A stretch of 64,000 nt of DNA, from contig NZ_JAKIKQ010000013.1 in NCBI RefSeq assembly GCF_023284045.1, positions 62,001 through 126,000 of the forward strand, given 5' to 3'. This DNA is from Shewanella kaireitica (GTDB taxonomy: Bacteria > Pseudomonadota > Gammaproteobacteria > Enterobacterales > Shewanellaceae). A model generated the notes under the pieces. The model had not been told where the DNA came from, did no database searches, and saw nothing but the letters and a program-made list of their open reading frames with translations. Both the position numbers and the translations under genes were made by a program. The first letter of the stretch is position 1. Every line of letters starts with the position of its first letter. Of the stretch, positions 10,898 to 19,800 are shown in pieces.

Positions 10898-11243
10898 ATT
10901 TGCTGTAAACATCAGCTGGGGTGATGGGCTTAAAGATGTAATCTTGAGCGCCTAACCTTAGCGCTAAGTTTTCATCTGAATTTTCATTTAAGCTACTAAT
11001 AATAATGACAGGGATCGCGCGAGTTAAGTCATTATCCTTGATATCTTTTAGCACTTGATAGCCATTTTTATCTGGCATCATGATGTCGAGAAAAATACAG
11101 TTTGGCTGCAAACTGGTGGCAAGTTCTGTCGTTTGGATGCCTGAATTGGCTGTGGTGACATGGTAATCATCACCTAATATTGACAGTAAAAGGCTTGAGC
11201 AGATTGGGTCATCATCAATCACTAATATTTTGGGTTTTTCCAT
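10878..11243 (-). CDS. Single-domain response regulator (CheY-like receiver)
   Basis: This 121-residue protein consists only of a receiver domain. Acidic residues D10-D12, the phospho-acceptor D53 (FLDIMMPDKNG), S83 and K105 (FKP) match the conserved phosphorylation site. There is no output domain, so it would act by protein contact, as CheY or Spo0F do, or as a shuttle in a phosphorelay. No histidine kinase gene is adjacent; the next genes are the broken acetyltransferase (convergent) and, across a 380-bp gap, a small divergent gene. The partner is therefore unknown. Confidence 0.9.
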   Translation of the reverse strand: MEKPKILVIDDDPICSSLLLSILGDDYHVTTANSGIQTTELATSLQPNCIFLDIMMPDKNGYQVLKDIKDNDLTRAIPVIIISSLNENSDENLALRLGAQDYIFKPITPADVYSKLKKHLG

Positions 11244-11624
11244 ATTCAGGTTTACCTTTATTTCATATCTAATGATTTAGTTTTTACCGTATCATTTTAA
11301 TCTGTTAGTGGCTAATTTAAAAAGGCCATAAGCGGTGTAATAACTCGCTTTTCTGTAGCGAACTTACCAGTGTTAAGGGCATTTTGCTGTGCCTAACTAA
11401 TGATGCAAAATACTACACTCATTAACTTGTACTCGTGCTGAACAGCTAACCATATGCAGATTTTTTCAACTTGAAACCAAGTCGTAAAATGCTGTCAGCG
11501 TCGATTAATATCTAAATAAGTATAGCCGGTTAACTTATTGGAACTGTTAATTATGTTGATAATAGCTGTACAATTTTAGTACGTTACTTGATAATCTAAT
11601 TTCTAATTACAAGAGAGCGCTGTT
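11244..11624. other. Divergent intergenic region, no gene seen
   Basis: About 380 A/T-rich bases lie between the receiver-domain gene and the 86-residue protein. They presumably hold both promoters; no convincing sigma70, sigma28 or sigma54 site was identified by eye. Confidence 0.4.
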
Positions 11625-11885
11625 ATGCAAATTCCTCCTAGTATTATTTCAGGACACAATGGCTTTCAAAGTGCGCAGTCAGATTTGACCCAAGCAACTG
11701 TTGATGTTGCCAGTTCAAGTCAATCTGCTGTAGCGACGACAAGTGCAAGTGTTGGCGATAGTAGTGCAGATATAAATAGCGCGCTTATCAATGCCACTCA
11801 GGCTGTCAATCATGCCGAAGCATCGGCTGAAGTCATTGAAGCTTCCTCTGAGATGATTGGCACTATCATTAATATCAAAGTCTGA
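11625..11885 (+). CDS. Small Ser/Ala-rich protein with flagellar rod/hook-like C-terminus
   Basis: An 86-residue protein with no signal peptide, rich in Ser, Ala and Thr in the middle. The last ~20 residues (VIEASSEMIGTIINIKV) resemble the C-terminal helix shared by flagellar rod and hook proteins (a V-I-x-x-A-x-E-M-L-x-x-x-I-N-x-K pattern), in which that helix drives axial assembly. The rest shows no rod/hook domains. A GAGAG ribosome binding site precedes the ATG and a strong terminator follows, so it is a true monocistronic gene. A flagellar or secretion-related role is only an inference from the tail; it lies far from any flagellar operon in view. Confidence 0.65.
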   Translation: MQIPPSIISGHNGFQSAQSDLTQATVDVASSSQSAVATTSASVGDSSADINSALINATQAVNHAEASAEVIEASSEMIGTIINIKV

Positions 11886-11887
11886 AA

Positions 11888-11917
11888 ATAAAAAACGCTC
11901 TAGCGAGCGTTTTTTAT
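11888..11917. terminator. Bidirectional rho-independent terminator
   Basis: AAAAAACGCTC-TAGC-GAGCGTTTTTT: a perfect stem with A-tract and T-tract. It can end both the small gene on its left and the minus-strand LysR gene on its right. Confidence 0.9.
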
Positions 11918-11920
11918 TGG

Positions 11921-12820
11921 TTAGATTGACTCAATTTGATGGTGTTTTTTAAATAATTGCTCAACCATTTCACTCGCAGGGCCTTGCTTATCACGGTTGG
12001 GGATCACTAAACTAAGTGTGGCTTTACGTTTTGTTGACCCTTTCAAGTTAAGCTTTTTCAGTTCACCATTTTCAATTGCAGCTTTTACTAGTGGTTCTGG
12101 AACCCAGCAAAAACCTAAGCCTTTTTTGAGAATGACGATGGCTTCATGAAAATTTGCAACAGTCCAACGCTGTTCAGCCTTAAGCCAGCCTAGGTCTGTA
12201 TTAGGACCTTGGGACGTATCTTTGATCACAAGCTGAAGGTGCTGGGCAAGCGTTTGATCTTCTTCGATGACGTCGTACTGAGCTAATGGGTGGTTAGAGT
12301 GGCATACAAGACTAAAATTGATATCCACTAAGGGCTCAGCTAAATATCCCTTAGGCGGTGGTCCACCACAAATAGCAATATCAACCGCTTCATTATTGAT
12401 GAGTTCAGCAGTGCCTGTTAAAACGGTATCGAGCACGGTGACTCTTGTACCACGGCTAACGGGGTAGAACTGGCTGAGTACATCAACAAGATCATCCATC
12501 GGATAGATGATCTCGCGGGCAATTGTTAGTGACGGCTCCCAGCCTGTTTCCAGGTTATTGGCCAATAACTCTAGCTCAGTCACTGACTGGGTAATATGCC
12601 GAGAACGACGAAGCAACACTTCGCCGCATTCAGTGAGGTAAGCTTTTCGGCCTTTGACCTCAAGTAGCTGCACACCTAACTGAAATTGGAGCTTAGCGAC
12701 TGCGTGATTAAGTGAAGATTGGCTTTTATTTAGCTTCTCAGCAGCTTGGGCGTAACCGCCATAATCGACAACTGCTTGGATAATTCGCCATTGTTCTAAT
12801 GTTGATTTTGCTCTGTCCAT
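11921..12820 (-). CDS. LysR-family transcriptional regulator
   Basis: A 299-residue LysR regulator. Residues ~8-67 form the winged HTH (GGYAQAAEKLNKSQSSLNHAVAKLQFQLGVQLLE); residues ~95-295 form the substrate-binding-like effector domain. Its start overlaps the stop of the DUF3541-like gene by one base, so it is the last gene of the minus-strand cluster beginning with the retropepsin gene or further upstream. LysR genes are more often divergent from their targets; being co-transcribed at the 3' end suggests feedback on the cluster or control of a distant locus. Effector unknown. Confidence 0.9.
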   Translation of the reverse strand: MDRAKSTLEQWRIIQAVVDYGGYAQAAEKLNKSQSSLNHAVAKLQFQLGVQLLEVKGRKAYLTECGEVLLRRSRHITQSVTELELLANNLETGWEPSLTIAREIIYPMDDLVDVLSQFYPVSRGTRVTVLDTVLTGTAELINNEAVDIAICGGPPPKGYLAEPLVDINFSLVCHSNHPLAQYDVIEEDQTLAQHLQLVIKDTSQGPNTDLGWLKAEQRWTVANFHEAIVILKKGLGFCWVPEPLVKAAIENGELKKLNLKGSTKRKATLSLVIPNRDKQGPASEMVEQLFKKHHQIESI

Positions 12821-13896
12821 TACTTAGCTTTCACCTGTTTTGGCAGATACTTCTTAGTTGCTTTTAGTGTCGCAAGGTGAGGGCCTTGGTGAAGTTTCTC
12901 TGGCCAATCAAGCAACATCATTGCTAATACATTTCGGTGTTCACCCATGACAAGATCTGGGTTGCCGCGCGGTGAGGGAATTATCTGCTCTTTTCTGTCA
13001 AATGCGTTGACGATATGCTGTTGAGTTTTAGCCACCACCGGGTTATCTGCTTGCCCTGCTAAAAGAAAACTAATACCCACCTCGGCAATGATGTCATCAG
13101 TGGCATCCTTTAAAATACGATCAATGTTTTGCTCAAAATGATCTAATATCCAGGCAAACTCTTTAGCATCAACATTATGCTGGTAATACTCACTGGCAGC
13201 GAATATAAAATGCGTCATACCGTAGAGTTTGTTTCGGTATTGCTTTTTATCTAGCTGACTGTCTTTGCTATCAGGATAAACATCAATGAAGGCTTTTTTA
13301 TAATCTGATAAGTAATCACCTACGCCAATCTGCTTAGCCCAGTAAACATAGTTAATCAACTGAGCTGCCCAAGTTTCAATCATGGCTTTATCTGTTAGGC
13401 CAGTTTTCAAATCGGCTTTTTTTAGCGTTTCAATTAGTTGCTCATGACAAGGACCGGTTAAATCAAATTCATCAATGCGACTGGAATAACGTAATAACAC
13501 ATCGGTATAGAAAATAAACTCAGGAAATGGCTTTAATGCTTTTTTACGTGCTTTGGCACGAGGACCTTTTCCTAATACAGAGATAGCCTTATTAGCTTCA
13601 TTGCTAATAAAGTCTTTCTTATCCAGATTACAAGCGTAAAAAGCTTGGGCCTCAGTAACGGCATAAAGGTCGACTAATGCTGCGTTAGCGTATTTTACAT
13701 CGCCAGTCATCCGGTATTGTCTAATACCATAATGGCCTTGAATACGCGGCGGTAGCTCAAACAGGTGCTTTTCAAGATTTGTTTTTATAGCGTGATAGAC
13801 TTCAGCGTTTTCTGCTTCGTTGGCTGTTGGCGCTGCAAAACTACTGGCGCAAAAAAGTGCAGCTGCTAGGGTGCTTATTCTGAGCATCGAAGGCAT
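12820..13896 (-). CDS. Secreted DUF3541-like protein
   Basis: The 358-residue protein has a clear signal peptide (LRISTLAAALFCASSFA) with cleavage near residue 22. The mature part is soluble, mostly helical and periplasmic. The segment RIQGHYGIRQYRMTGDVKYANAAL near residues 53-76 matches what I recall of the DUF3541 family of marine Gammaproteobacteria; no enzymatic motif is evident. A Shine-Dalgarno AAGGAT precedes the ATG by about 7 bases although the start lies inside the 3' end of the upstream gene (56-bp overlap). It overlaps the LysR gene by one base. Function unknown, but strong coupling to the ligase/protease cluster is visible. Confidence 0.7.
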   Translation of the reverse strand: MPSMLRISTLAAALFCASSFAAPTANEAENAEVYHAIKTNLEKHLFELPPRIQGHYGIRQYRMTGDVKYANAALVDLYAVTEAQAFYACNLDKKDFISNEANKAISVLGKGPRAKARKKALKPFPEFIFYTDVLLRYSSRIDEFDLTGPCHEQLIETLKKADLKTGLTDKAMIETWAAQLINYVYWAKQIGVGDYLSDYKKAFIDVYPDSKDSQLDKKQYRNKLYGMTHFIFAASEYYQHNVDAKEFAWILDHFEQNIDRILKDATDDIIAEVGISFLLAGQADNPVVAKTQQHIVNAFDRKEQIIPSPRGNPDLVMGEHRNVLAMMLLDWPEKLHQGPHLATLKATKKYLPKQVKAK

Positions 13897-15583
13897 GTTG
13901 AATCCTTTTTATAAGTGAATCGACGGTAACGGGCGAACCTAACAGCATTTTAAGAACTGTTTCAATGCTATTTGATGCCTCATTAACAACTAACATATCA
14001 AAAACGGCAGCTTGGTCTTGGCAGTTTTTGGTGGACTGATAAATATACTCTGCAACTTTCTGTTGCCATAACTTTTGGTAGTAAAGCGGTCCCTGGTAAA
14101 CAATAGCGCTAAATGTGTAAGGTGCATCTTCTGTCTTATCCCAGTATTTACCAAAACTAAGATAAAATTGCTGATGAGGAACAAATGAATTTTTTTGTTG
14201 ATGCGCTCTATATAGGTTTACCGCAATTTTAGCTCTAAAAACATTAAGTTGTTCTGAGTATAGTTGTAAAACGGCTTCACGAGAGCCGTCTTTTACCTGT
14301 GGAAGCATTCTATCTGCTAGCCAGTTTTCTAACCATAACGCATCCAAGTTACTGCTATCGTCTGTTTCGCTTATGGTATTGAGTAAGTAAAATTGCTGCC
14401 CTTTAGCTAACTTTGTGATTGCGGTTGAGATAGCTTTTATCGCTTGTTTTTGCTGCTGATATTTAGCAAGCTCGGTAGGGAATGACAACTCAATTTGGCC
14501 AAATTGTTGTCCAACCACCGGCTGTCTTATTGGTTTTACTGCGACTTTGTTACTTTCAGATAGATAGATATCACCAAGAAGACGGTTTCTATGCCATACC
14601 CGTATTATCTTGTTGTCTATCCAATCAAAACGAACCTCAAATGCCAGCAACTCTTTTTCAACCAAAACTAACCACTGTGTAGAGTTTATTTTGCTAACTT
14701 TTGTAGACGGAGCATTGGCAAGTTCGCTGCCGATATTCCAAGGCGCGATCGCTATATTATCTGTTTGAGTCAGTAAAAATTGCTCTACCAACTCTGGAGA
14801 GTGCAGCATTTGTCGTTGTAATCGGTACTTACTGTAACTAGCAAAACCTGCTTCTATAGCTTGCTGCTGTCTAAGCTGCTTAATTGTTGTTAGTGCGAGC
14901 TTATTTTTACCAGAGGCTCGTGATTGATAAGCTTGCCAGACTCGCTTTCTACATTGCTCGTTGTCCTGTTTAATCAGGTAACTGGCTAATGTACCATTAA
15001 AGTCCCGTGATATTGAGACTGTTCCCAGCTCTGAGATTTGGCAACTTGAGTCGGCAATATTTAAGCTGAGTGCTTGAGTGCTTATCTCCTGTTTAAAGGC
15101 GGCTTGGGCTGTATGCAGTTGTGCTTTGAGTTTCGGGGACATACTGCTCTTTGATAAGTGATTTATCCGTGTTAGCAGTGCACTCATCTGTGGTTGTTGG
15201 TTTTTAGCAAGGCTAAACTGTAGTGATTGGAAAGGGACTGAATCTAAGTAAAGTGCCAGTTCATCTGCAAGGTAGAGTTGGCACTGCAGTAGCAGTTCCC
15301 TATCTGCATAAGAGAGTGGGAAATGGCGATAATACTTAATGCGGTCATTAATGTTGAAAAAACCGATAAGTTGCCTTTCAAGGGTTATGGCATTGGTTTT
15401 ACTATCTAAGCTTGGGTCAATGGCTAGCGTTGGAAAGTCGAAGCGAAGACATTGCTCCACTAAGAGTGGGATTGGAGATACGGCAGCGTTAGCTGCCGTA
15501 TTGACCAAACTTGTAAGGACAATAAACAGTCCTACAAGGTGTTTTTTCAATTTAGCTGGTAGCACTAAAATGTATTTTTGCAT
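13841..15583 (-). CDS. M3-peptidase-like secreted protein lacking the HEXXH zinc motif
   Basis: This ~580-residue protein resembles the M3 (thimet oligopeptidase) family. It has an all-helical layout, the segment LRQQQAIEAGFASYSKYRLQRQMLHSPELVEQFL that matches the M3 pattern before the catalytic half, and the C-terminal PLYYQKLWQQKVAEYIYQ and VVNEASNSIETVLKMLLG blocks. Where HEFGH would be expected there is TKLAKGQQFYLLNTISE, with neither zinc histidine. It is therefore probably a pseudo-peptidase, perhaps a binding protein. A signal peptide (LKKHLVGLFIVLTSLVNTAANA) follows a short N-terminal stretch. The start is uncertain: ATG 15601, ATG 15583 or TTG 15550 directly after the ligase stop. 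It overlaps genes at both ends. Confidence 0.65.
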   Translation of the reverse strand: MQKYILVLPAKLKKHLVGLFIVLTSLVNTAANAAVSPIPLLVEQCLRFDFPTLAIDPSLDSKTNAITLERQLIGFFNINDRIKYYRHFPLSYADRELLLQCQLYLADELALYLDSVPFQSLQFSLAKNQQPQMSALLTRINHLSKSSMSPKLKAQLHTAQAAFKQEISTQALSLNIADSSCQISELGTVSISRDFNGTLASYLIKQDNEQCRKRVWQAYQSRASGKNKLALTTIKQLRQQQAIEAGFASYSKYRLQRQMLHSPELVEQFLLTQTDNIAIAPWNIGSELANAPSTKVSKINSTQWLVLVEKELLAFEVRFDWIDNKIIRVWHRNRLLGDIYLSESNKVAVKPIRQPVVGQQFGQIELSFPTELAKYQQQKQAIKAISTAITKLAKGQQFYLLNTISETDDSSNLDALWLENWLADRMLPQVKDGSREAVLQLYSEQLNVFRAKIAVNLYRAHQQKNSFVPHQQFYLSFGKYWDKTEDAPYTFSAIVYQGPLYYQKLWQQKVAEYIYQSTKNCQDQAAVFDMLVVNEASNSIETVLKMLLGSPVTVDSLIKRIQHAFDAQNKHPSSCTFLRQ

Positions 15584-16502
15584 ATGCCACGCGTTCTTCA
15601 ACTGACATATTATGGTTCTTCATCTGCTCAACATGGCGTAAATTACCTAAGATCCCACGACCGTTGGCGATTTGAATCGCCAAGCCTGGTCGAGCATTTA
15701 GCTCAAGTAATAAAGGCCCTTTATATTTGTCGAGCACCATATCGGTACCCAAATAACCAAGCTCTGACATTTCATAAGCTTTAGATGCTGTATGTAACAG
15801 CGTATCCCATTGTGGAACTTGGATTGCTGTCAGCTCTTTTTGTGTATCCGGGTGCAAGTCTATCGGTGTATCAAACTGCACCGCATGCAGGCCCTTACCG
15901 GTAGCAATATCAACTCCAACACCAACTGCGCCTTGGTGCAAATTTGCCTTACCGTCAGATGCTGCCGTGGATAGGCGGATCATCCCCATAATAGGGAAGC
16001 CTTTAAAGACAATTAGTCGAATATCTGGCACTCCTTCATAGGAATAGCCATCGAATACAGGATCAAACTGTATAAGCCCCTCTACAATGGCGACATCAGG
16101 ATTACCACCTAGCGAAAAAAGTCCACTGAGTACGTTAGACACATGGCGATAGACTTCTGAAGGGGTTACCTCCTGGCCATTTGGCTTGTAATAACGACCA
16201 TTCTCTACTTTCGTGACAACTAAGATCCCTTTACCACCAGAACCTTTTGAAGGCTTAATGACAAAACCATCTTTGTCATTAACCATTGCTGGTATCTCAC
16301 CAATTTCATGCTGCTCAATAACCGTACCAATAAGGTCGGGTACGGCAATATCATTGGCAAGGGCTAACTGTTTGGTTGTTAGCTTATCATCGACTCGTTT
16401 ATAGAACTTACGTGGATTATATCGGCCAATATAGTCGATATTACGTTTGTTCATACCCAAAATACCGCCGCGGGCAAGCGCTGAAGGGTTTGCGAGAAAC
16501 AT
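15552..16502 (-). CDS. RimK-like ATP-grasp alpha-L-glutamate ligase-type protein
   Basis: A 316-residue ATP-grasp enzyme. FVIKPSKGSGGKGILVV (about residues 80-96) is the ATP-binding lysine and glycine loop, DIRLIVFKGFPIMGMIRLS the central strand pair, and LLLELNARPGLAIQIAN (near residue 270) the metal-binding E-x-N motif. RimK-like ligases add amino acids such as glutamate to a carboxyl group of a peptide or metabolite. This sub-family is regularly found beside an inactive transglutaminase/TM protein and a retropepsin-like protein, as here, and has been predicted to make a peptide tag or modification. The start is one base after the neighbouring gene's stop. The substrate is unknown. Confidence 0.85.
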   Translation of the reverse strand: MFLANPSALARGGILGMNKRNIDYIGRYNPRKFYKRVDDKLTTKQLALANDIAVPDLIGTVIEQHEIGEIPAMVNDKDGFVIKPSKGSGGKGILVVTKVENGRYYKPNGQEVTPSEVYRHVSNVLSGLFSLGGNPDVAIVEGLIQFDPVFDGYSYEGVPDIRLIVFKGFPIMGMIRLSTAASDGKANLHQGAVGVGVDIATGKGLHAVQFDTPIDLHPDTQKELTAIQVPQWDTLLHTASKAYEMSELGYLGTDMVLDKYKGPLLLELNARPGLAIQIANGRGILGNLRHVEQMKNHNMSVEERVAYAKIHFSATS

Positions 16503-16503
16503 A

Positions 16504-18009
16504 TTATTCTCCAGCCAGAGGCTTAAAGCGTTTCAGCTCAAGCAGACGGTAACCAGTATATTGACCCATTAATAGTACGAGAGCTAAAATGACTAAGTGG
16601 ATCCCTAAGAAGTTAAACACCCAATGCTGCACCCAAGTCGCACTCATCGCTAGGTATGCCAATGTCGCAACGAATAGACTACCCCCACCTTGAATAACAA
16701 CTTCTTTTGCGCCTTCCTCTTCCCACAGAATAGACATTCTTTCAATTGTCCAAGCTAAGATGATCATTGGGAAGAAGGTAATTGTTAGCCCTTCACTTAA
16801 GCCAAATTTGTAAGAGAGCAGGGTAAACAAGCCAATAATGCCGATAACCACGATAATAACCGCCGAGATCCGAGATATGAGCAATAGGTTAAGCTCAGAT
16901 AGATATGAGCGGATCATTAGACCAAAGGCTACAATCAACAAAAAGCCTATAAGGCCAGTAAAAAGAGTAGTTTGTATAAACGCCAACGCAATAAGCACAG
17001 GCATAAAGGTACCTGAGGTTTTAATACCGATAAGTACTCGTAAGAATACCACCATCAAAACACCGATTGGGATCAGCAAAATGCCCTTAAATAGGCTCTG
17101 CTCTTCAAGTGGTAATTGATACAATGAAAAATCTAGTGCATTGTCATTTTTCATCACATCGATCGCGGTAGCGAGCGCTGAGCGCGTATCTTGCAACATG
17201 GAGAAGTTAACTTGAGAGTTCACTCCACCAATGACGTCGAGTACTGACTTACCTGAGCGATCCCAAAGTAATAGATCATCTGGACGACCTTGAGTACCAT
17301 TTTCAGGGTTAAATAGGTGCCATTCACCGTCATTATAGACTTCAACAAATGTTGACAGCTGTTGTCTACGACGTTGATCTTCTAGAAATAAACCACTGAC
17401 TTCTTGAGCTGGAATGCCTTTACTGTGTAGCATTCTAATGAACAATTTACTTGGTGAATTGCCCGCTAGCAGAAGCTCAATATTTTGGCTACGTTCTTCT
17501 GCATTAAGGTCTTTATTAAGTTGTTGTGCGAATGATAAGTTGGTTGCACTTTTAGCCCAAACTTCTTCTGCTGCTTGAGCAGCTGCTGCGCTTTCTGTTG
17601 CAGGCCACATGTATGCAGTTGGCGCTTCTGGCTCAACGTCAGTGAGCAATTGTGTTTGCCCTGTTGGGATCAAGGTGACTTTATAATATAAATCTTGTCG
17701 GCCTGTAGCACTTCGGATAGACCATATCGCTCGACGGTCTACTTTATTGTTGGTGATAGTCAAACCATAACCAGGTGAAGTGGCGTTTTCGACTAAGATC
17801 TCATAAGCAGGATCTTCCGGTAAAGAGAAAGAGACTTCAGCAGGTTCAGTCGTACCTTGGAAGCTGACTTTAGCATCTACTGCCCAGCTCTGTACTTGTT
17901 TGCCTGGCAAAAACGGCACGCTATGTTCAATGCCGCGATAGACGCTTGCTGAGATCCCTGCAATAAAAAGCAGGGCAACCAAAATATAAAAAGGCTTTCT
18001 TGAATGCAT
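16504..18009 (-). CDS. Inactive transglutaminase-like domain fused to a membrane-helix bundle
   Basis: The 501-residue protein has one N-terminal anchor helix (residues ~7-23), a periplasmic region with a transglutaminase-like fold at about residues 130-260, and then about seven membrane helices from ~305 to the C-terminus. The Cys-His-Asp triad expected for activity is not present: the nucleophile region reads NSPSKLFIRMLHSKG with no Cys, and the His strand reads STFVEVYNDGEWHLFNPENG with Thr and Asn in place of His and Asp. It matches the family described as an inactive transglutaminase fused to seven TM helices. It probably binds a peptide in the periplasm and couples to the cytoplasmic ligase next door. 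Confidence 0.85.
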   Translation of the reverse strand: MHSRKPFYILVALLFIAGISASVYRGIEHSVPFLPGKQVQSWAVDAKVSFQGTTEPAEVSFSLPEDPAYEILVENATSPGYGLTITNNKVDRRAIWSIRSATGRQDLYYKVTLIPTGQTQLLTDVEPEAPTAYMWPATESAAAAQAAEEVWAKSATNLSFAQQLNKDLNAEERSQNIELLLAGNSPSKLFIRMLHSKGIPAQEVSGLFLEDQRRRQQLSTFVEVYNDGEWHLFNPENGTQGRPDDLLLWDRSGKSVLDVIGGVNSQVNFSMLQDTRSALATAIDVMKNDNALDFSLYQLPLEEQSLFKGILLIPIGVLMVVFLRVLIGIKTSGTFMPVLIALAFIQTTLFTGLIGFLLIVAFGLMIRSYLSELNLLLISRISAVIIVVIGIIGLFTLLSYKFGLSEGLTITFFPMIILAWTIERMSILWEEEGAKEVVIQGGGSLFVATLAYLAMSATWVQHWVFNFLGIHLVILALVLLMGQYTGYRLLELKRFKPLAGE

Positions 18010-18023
18010 TATTATTATTCCTA

Positions 18024-18773
18024 TTATTTAGAAGCTGACGATGCACTACCGCCTTTCTTCTTTCCGTGAATGAAGGTTTGACCTACATCTACCACGGCGA
18101 TGTCTTGCATAAATTTGCGTCCCAGTAATAACGGGAACTCTAAATGACTACGATCAGTGAGGTTAAGATCTGTTTCCGCTTTATATTTGCCTATCTCAAG
18201 ATGGGCATGGATAACTGGACGCCTATCAGTCTTATCATCTGCCTCTTTGATTCTTACAAAGCGTTCGACTTTCGATTCGAATGTTTGTGCTGGCTGTTTA
18301 GCACCATTGGTAAATACGTCGAAGCGTACCCATTGGTTGCCATCACGTTCGAACAAGATAATATTGTGAGCGTCGAGCGACGACGACTCTGCGCCAGTGT
18401 CGATACGGGTATTAAAGCTTGCTTTTAATTCATCAATAAAAACATCTTCAACTGCGCCTAGAATAAACTTACCTTGCAGCGGAGAAGGAGGGCATTGCGC
18501 TGGAGTGATGACCGGTACAACGGCTGTTTTGTCTTTCTTTAGCGTAGCGACTTGGGCGTTGAGCTGCTCTAATTGAGCCGATAACGTTGTCATGCTTGCG
18601 CTTTGTGCCTCTTTGCAAGAATCAATTGCATTAACAATATTAATTTCTTGTTGGTTCAAACTGGCTTCTAGCACAGTTGCATCAACAGGTACGGGTTTGT
18701 TTGCATCTTTAGTTGATGCACAACCAGTGATTACGGTTGCGATGGCGGCGATACAAATTATCTGCTTAAACAT
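18024..18773 (-). CDS. Lipoprotein retropepsin-like aspartic protease (RimB/DUF785 type)
   Basis: A ~249-residue lipoprotein. The signal peptide MFKQIICIAAIATVITGC ends in a lipobox whose cysteine is lipidated. A coiled-coil-prone region spans ~35-75, and the C-terminal ~150 residues form a retropepsin-like domain with RIDTGAESSSLDA, the D-T-G-A catalytic motif, and LLGRKFMQDI as the later hydrophobic-glycine strand. These proteins are often annotated as ATP-dependent zinc proteases, but the motif is that of a dimeric aspartic protease. I chose ATG 18773, preceded by GGAAG, over ATG 18785. It is the first gene of the ligase cluster, 14 bases ahead of the transglutaminase-like gene. It would act at the periplasmic face of a membrane. 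Confidence 0.85.
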   Translation of the reverse strand: MFKQIICIAAIATVITGCASTKDANKPVPVDATVLEASLNQQEINIVNAIDSCKEAQSASMTTLSAQLEQLNAQVATLKKDKTAVVPVITPAQCPPSPLQGKFILGAVEDVFIDELKASFNTRIDTGAESSSLDAHNIILFERDGNQWVRFDVFTNGAKQPAQTFESKVERFVRIKEADDKTDRRPVIHAHLEIGKYKAETDLNLTDRSHLEFPLLLGRKFMQDIAVVDVGQTFIHGKKKGGSASSASK

Positions 18774-18807
18774 AGTGCTTCCCATTACTATCGGCTAGAT
18801 TAAATCT

Positions 18808-19800
18808 TTACTTGGTTTCTTTATTTGGTTGGTTCTTTGTTGCGATTATAGTTGCTCTCTTCGGAGCGGGATAACCTTCAACGGTAAGGCTAACATCATT
18901 AGGATCTAAATAATCAACTAATGACTCATTGGGCATCCAATGAGTACTTCTTTGTTCTGCGAGAGAGGTGACATCAACATCTACACAGCGGATGTCGATA
19001 AAGTCACTCTTCTTTAGCCACAACATGAGTGCTTTTACAGAGGGCAAAAACCACACATTGTTCATTTTTCCATAGCGATCTTCTGGTACTAAAACAGTAT
19101 TCTCGTCACCGTCTATGACCAAGGTTTCCAAAACGAGTTCACCACCGGTTCTTAACTGGTCTCTTAGTTGAATGAGATGATCAATCGGAGAACGGCGATG
19201 ATAAAGTACTCCCATCGAAAAAACAGTGTCAAATGCGTCAAGTGGCGGTAGTTCTTCAATGCCTAAAGGTAGGAAGTGAATCGGGTGCTCATCACCTGCG
19301 ATTCTTTTTACGGCTTCAAACTGGCACATGAACATTGGTGAAGGATCAATACCGACCACATGCTTGGCGCCATCACCTAGCATGCGCCACATGTGATAAC
19401 CGCTGCCACAGCCAACATCAAGAACTGTACGATTTGCTAAAGGAGAAATATGCGGCGCAATGCGCTCCCATTTCCAATCTGAGCGCCATTCTGTGTCGAT
19501 TTCAATGCCATGAATAGAGTAAGGACCTTTACGCCAAGGCTTGAATATTGCGAGCAAGTTTTCGAGTTTCTCTCGCTCACCAACTGACAACTGCTCACCA
19601 GAACCTATGGTGACACTTGTTTTAAAGTCGACTGTGTCAGGTTGTGGGTAGTGCAATTTATTAAGTACTTTTTCCCACTTAGGAAGTGAGCCATGCTTAT
19701 GCTCGCGTTGCCACTGGCCTAAAATAGCCGGTAGCGTTTCTAACCAATGCTGCAGGCTAGAATCTGAAATTTGCTTATAAAAAGAACTAAAACTTATCAC
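18808..19800 (-). CDS. cmoB: tRNA U34 carboxymethyltransferase CmoB
   Basis: CmoB transfers a carboxymethyl group from carboxy-SAM to 5-hydroxyuridine at the tRNA wobble position to give cmo5U. The 330-residue protein begins with [23 protein letters not shown], carries [21 protein letters not shown], and has a Rossmann SAM-binding motif [15 protein letters not shown] near residues 124-138, all characteristic of CmoB. It overlaps cmoA by four bases, so the two are translationally coupled. It ends 34 bases before the retropepsin start, leaving open co-transcription with that cluster. Confidence 0.95.
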   Translation of the reverse strand: MISFSSFYKQISDSSLQHWLETLPAILGQWQREHKHGSLPKWEKVLNKLHYPQPDTVDFKTSVTIGSGEQLSVGEREKLENLLAIFKPWRKGPYSIHGIEIDTEWRSDWKWERIAPHISPLANRTVLDVGCGSGYHMWRMLGDGAKHVVGIDPSPMFMCQFEAVKRIAGDEHPIHFLPLGIEELPPLDAFDTVFSMGVLYHRRSPIDHLIQLRDQLRTGGELVLETLVIDGDENTVLVPEDRYGKMNNVWFLPSVKALMLWLKKSDFIDIRCVDVDVTSLAEQRSTHWMPNESLVDYLDPNDVSLTVEGYPAPKRATIIATKNQPNKETK

